Below, piece after piece: positions 61,043 to 64,000 of a stretch of 64,000 nt of DNA (position 1 is its first letter; each line of letters begins with the position of its first letter). The translations under genes and the position numbers were made by a program. Under the pieces are notes generated by a model that was not told the DNA's origin, did not search any database, and saw nothing but the letters and a program-made list of their open reading frames with translations. This DNA comes from JBMTVN01 sp046047235 (GTDB taxonomy: Bacteria; Verrucomicrobiota; Verrucomicrobiia; Limisphaerales; JAHDYP01): NCBI GenBank assembly GCA_046047235.1, contig JBJOII010000007.1, positions 1 to 64,000 on the forward strand. The letters run 5' to 3'.

Positions 61043-64000
61043 TCAGTTCTTCATGATTACTTCGTCCAGATTCAAAACCAAATTGGCGGTCATCGTCCAA
61101 GCCGCCAACTGCACGCTGTCCGCGTCCGCCAACGGTGCCGACCCCACCTTCAACAACTCTCCCGCTGCCTCCGGATTCGCCGCGTAATGCTCACGCTCGT
61201 CGTCCAGCACCTGAACCAAATCCGCCACTTCACCCTCACACGGCACCCGCCCCGTGGCCAAATGGAACATCCGCGCAGCCCGCTCGCTGTCCGATTCCCC
61301 GCACTCCCGCATCACCCGCTGCGCCAAACCCCGCGCTGCCTCCACATACTGCGGGTCGTTCAATAACAACAACGCCTGCATCGGCGTGTTCGTCCGCTCA
61401 CGCCGCGATGTGCAAGACTCCCTCGAAGGCCCATCAAAAGTGCTCATCTGCGGCGGCGGCGAGGTCCGCTTGATAAAGGTATACAAAGTCCGCCGATGTA
61501 CCTTCTCGTCTCCCTCGTCCGCCTTGAACCGCACGGTATTCGAGCCACTATAACCCACCGCAAACCATAGACCGTCCGGCTGCGGAGGCTTCACGCTCGG
61601 ACCGCCCATGGTCTCGTTCAGCAAACCCGAAACATAGAGCGCTTGATCCCGCAACATCTCCGCATCCAGCCTCAACCTCGGCCCCCGTGCCAACAACCGG
61701 TTCTCCCGGTCCTTACGCCAGATTTCCGGCCAAACCTTGGAAGACTGCCGGTACGTCCCCGACATCACCATCCGCTTCATGGTCTGCTTCACATCCCATC
61801 CATCCGCCATGAACTGGGCCGACATCCAATCCAGCAATTTGGGATGACTCGGCGGCTCACCCTGAGAACCAAAGTCCTCCGAGGTCTTCACCAAGCCGGT
61901 CCCGAAAAGCTGCTGCCACAGGCGGTTGACGGTAACTCGACTCGTCAAAGGATGGTCCGCATCCACCAGCCACATCGCATATCCCAACCGGTTGTTGGGC
62001 ATGTCCGGCTTCATCGGCGGAAGAATCCCGGGTGTCCGACGATCCACCTTATCCCCGTGCTGATCATATTCACCGCGGTTCAGGATAAACGCCTCCTTGG
62101 GCTCCTTCCGCTCCCGAAACACCAGCGTGGTCGCCACCTGCCGGTTTAACTCGTTCAACTCGTTCCGGGCCCCGTCCAAGGACCCCTTCGCAGCCAACAC
62201 ACCCTCATGCTGCGTCACTTGATTGCGATAATACGCCCGCAATTGATTCTTCTGCTCCTCGCTCCGCTCCGCACCCGGATCCATCGCCAGCTGATACACC
62301 GCCTCAGGCATGGTCTGCACCTCAGTCTTGATCGCGAAATAATACCCCGATCCCCCGGCGAAGTTCAGGATCTTGATCAGCAAATGATTCTCTCCTGCCT
62401 CCAATGGCACCTCCAGAATTTCCTGATCGGCCGCCGCACCACGATCCACCATCTTGCTCAGCAACCGCTTGTTGTTCAAATACACCCGAATCCCATCATC
62501 ACTCCCCAGCGACAATGTCAACTTCTGCTCCCTCGGCGAAATGATCTTCCGATACAGGAAGTTCGCCGCCATGTCCCCCGGCAAATCCTGATGCACCTTG
62601 CCATCCGCATAATCCGTCCGGCGTTTCCACTTCAATTTCTCCCCCGTGGAAGTATCAAACTCCTCGTCCAGGTTCACCTCGCGACCCTCAGGCCCGTGAT
62701 TCCGGCTCTTCAAATACCTCTCCACATCCTTGAACGGCCCCACGGAGTACCAGTCACCCAAGGCAATCGCCGCAGCATTGGTCGACTGCACCTCCGCACC
62801 TGACCCCTTGAGACGAACCACGCCCGCCTTCACGCCCCGCGCCGTCACATCCCTCGCCTCAAACCGGTCAGCCTTAAACTGCTCCACCTCCAGCCCGCCA
62901 GTGCGCAAATAATCCGCCTCAAGCTGCTCCGCCTCCAAATACTCGGCATCCAGGGTCTCCGCACTAAATTGTTCCACAGTCAACAACTCCTCCTGCTTCG
63001 ATAACTCAGCCCGTAAAGACTCCTCCCACGCAGTCTGCAACTCATCCACTTCCTGCCAATCTCCCGCCAGCTTCGACTCCAAGTCAGCAATCGCCTTCGT
63101 CAACCGCACCCGTCCCTCCCGCTGCTCCTCAGTCGGAACCTCAATCACCGGTGCCGGATCCTTACGGTTCCCATCCAGCGGCGGACCATCCAGGCTGTTG
63201 AAATACGCAAAGCTCGAATAGAAATCCTTCATGGTCAGCGGATCAAACTTGTGATCGTGACACCGCGTGCAGTCCATGGTCAGCCCCATGAATACGGTCC
63301 CGGTCGTCACCACCCGATCCACCACGTTCCGAACGTAAACCTCTTCCTCAATGGAACCACCCTCAGCCGTCGTCACGTTGCAACGATTGAACCCGGTCGC
63401 AATCATCTGATCCTCAGTCGGGTTCTCCAATAAATCGCCCGCCAGCTGATCCACGATGAACTGATCAAAGGCCTCGTTCCGGTTGAACGCCCGCACCACC
63501 CAGTCCCGATACGCCCACATCTCCCGGTAGTTGTCCAAATGCAAACCGTGCGTGTCGCCATACCGCGCCAGATCCAGCCAGTGACGCGCCATGTGCTCAC
63601 CATAACGCGGTGAAGCCAACAACCGGTCCACCACCCGCTCATAAGCCCCCTCCTTGTCGTCCGCCAAAAACGCCTCCACCTCCTCAGGGGCAGGCGGTAA
63701 ACCCGTCAAATCAAAGGTCACCCTGCGAATCAACACTTCCCGCTCCGCCTCCGGCGAAGCACGCAACCCCTCCTTCTTCAAACGCGCCTGAACAAAGGAA
63801 TCAATCGGGTTCCGCACCACCCCAAGACCTTCCACCGCCGGCACCTCCGGAAATTCCACCGGCTGAAAAGCCCAGTGCTCCTCCCACACCGCCCCCTCCG
63901 CTATCCATCGCCTCAAGACCTCCACCTGCTCCGGCTTCAATGGCTTCCCGAACTTCGGCGGCGGCATCAATTCAGTCTCGTCATCCGTCGTCACCCGAAC
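61043..64000 (-). CDS. PSD1/DUF1549-DUF1553 planctomycete-type cytochrome protein, 5' end outside the window
   Basis: At least 983 residues are inside the window; the frame is still open at the right edge. The first residues (MPPPKFGKPL...VEVLRRWIAEGAVW) are the end of a PSCyt1 heme domain that must begin beyond 64000. DUF1549 follows (NPIDSFVQARL, RRVTFDLTGLPP, HMARHWLDLARYGDTHG) with a heme-type CTRCHDHKFDP. The C-terminal DUF1553 begins about NRLGYAMWLVDADHPLTSRVTVNR and includes LLNDPQYVEAARGLAQR. Between them is a carbohydrate-binding-like insert (TLSLGSDDGIRVYLNN) and, at about 62815-62985, a run of five-residue repeats of AExLx type. It is cotranscribed with the DUF1501 gene. Confidence 0.92.
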   Translation of the reverse strand, partial: VRVTTDDETELMPPPKFGKPLKPEQVEVLRRWIAEGAVWEEHWAFQPVEFPEVPAVEGLGVVRNPIDSFVQARLKKEGLRASPEAEREVLIRRVTFDLTGLPPAPEEVEAFLADDKEGAYERVVDRLLASPRYGEHMARHWLDLARYGDTHGLHLDNYREMWAYRDWVVRAFNRNEAFDQFIVDQLAGDLLENPTEDQMIATGFNRCNVTTAEGGSIEEEVYVRNVVDRVVTTGTVFMGLTMDCTRCHDHKFDPLTMKDFYSSFAYFNSLDGPPLDGNRKDPAPVIEVPTEEQREGRVRLTKAIADLESKLAGDWQEVDELQTAWEESLRAELSKQEELLTVEQFSAETLDAEYLEAEQLEADYLRTGGLEVEQFKADRFEARDVTARGVKAGVVRLKGSGAEVQSTNAAAIALGDWYSVGPFKDVERYLKSRNHGPEGREVNLDEEFDTSTGEKLKWKRRTDYADGKVHQDLPGDMAANFLYRKIISPREQKLTLSLGSDDGIRVYLNNKRLLSKMVDRGAAADQEILEVPLEAGENHLLIKILNFAGGSGYYFAIKTEVQTMPEAVYQLAMDPGAERSEEQKNQLRAYYRNQVTQHEGVLAAKGSLDGARNELNELNRQVATTLVFRERKEPKEAFILNRGEYDQHGDKVDRRTPGILPPMKPDMPNNRLGYAMWLVDADHPLTSRVTVNRLWQQLFGTGLVKTSEDFGSQGEPPSHPKLLDWMSAQFMADGWDVKQTMKRMVMSGTYRQSSKVWPEIWRKDRENRLLARGPRLRLDAEMLRDQALYVSGLLNETMGGPSVKPPQPDGLWFAVGYSGSNTVRFKADEGDEKVHRRTLYTFIKRTSPPPQMSTFDGPSRESCTSRRERTNTPMQALLLLNDPQYVEAARGLAQRVMRECGESDSERAARMFHLATGRVPCEGEVADLVQVLDDEREHYAANPEAAGELLKVGSAPLADADSVQLAAWTMTANLVLNLDEVIMKN

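Overview
The window reads as a chromosomal segment of a Verrucomicrobiota bacterium, or a close PVC relative. The grounds are: a PSD1 (DUF1549/DUF1553) protein paired with a DUF1501 protein; a prepilin with an H-X9-DG motif; a Tat-exported Gfo/Idh/MocA oxidoreductase and sugar isomerase; LamG/Ig surface proteins; a CRTAC1 (FG-GAP, ASPIC/UnbV) lipoprotein; GC-rich DNA; and many starts without a clear Shine-Dalgarno. This is inferred from gene content, with no rRNA to confirm it. No IS element, prophage or CRISPR array was seen.

Layout. 1-4.5 kb: housekeeping and envelope genes (MBL hydrolase, LON-domain protein, coiled-coil protein, FmdB zinc ribbon, a gluzincin-like protein with a ruined active site). 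4.6-14.2 kb: a tightly coupled plus-strand operon of seven mostly exported proteins: CRTAC1 lipoprotein, hydrazine-synthase-alpha-like cytochrome lipoprotein, YVTN/MauG-type cytochrome, propeller protein, RidA, and two orphan ABC-type binding proteins. 14.4-16.7 kb: a prepilin and a Gfo/Idh/MocA protein converging on a perfect 42-bp palindrome. 16.8-21.8 kb: a probable 2-aminoethylphosphonate locus (PhnW, a PbfA-like lyase, a GSA-aminomutase-like enzyme, an alkaline-phosphatase-superfamily protein).

22.5-31.4 kb holds the most striking system. A minus-strand respiratory operon encodes a tetraheme cytochrome, a DsrO-like ferredoxin, a DsrP/NrfD quinone-interacting protein, an octaheme hydroxylamine-oxidoreductase-like cytochrome and a porin. 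It is preceded by an FNR/NnrR-type site and ends in a clear terminator. Directly downstream lies an H-NOX heme NO sensor with a hybrid histidine kinase carrying an HNOBA domain. Together they suggest NO/nitrite/hydroxylamine metabolism coupled to NO sensing.

31.5-41 kb: tRNA-Ser(GCT), an S4 RNA-binding protein, a degenerate kinase-receiver protein, a sugar isomerase, a PLC-like phosphodiesterase, MscS, an AIM24-like protein, a tandem alpha/beta hydrolase and RfbB. 41-44.7 kb: the methionine-cycle genes metK and ahcY, divergent from an ArsR-methyltransferase fusion (SahR-like). 44.9-55.8 kb: sulfur metabolism, with two YeeE/YedE halves and, after a 1386-residue surface protein, an ArsR repressor, sulfide:quinone oxidoreductase-like flavoprotein, TusE/DsrC, DsrE, FadL, thioredoxin-like lipoprotein and 1-Cys peroxiredoxin. 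55.9-64 kb: a metallophosphoesterase surface protein, a noncoding array of short hairpins, and the DUF1501/PSD1 pair, which runs off the right edge.

Intergenic DNA carries a dispersed pyrimidine-rich repeat with a variable hairpin, heptamer minisatellites and hairpin clusters.
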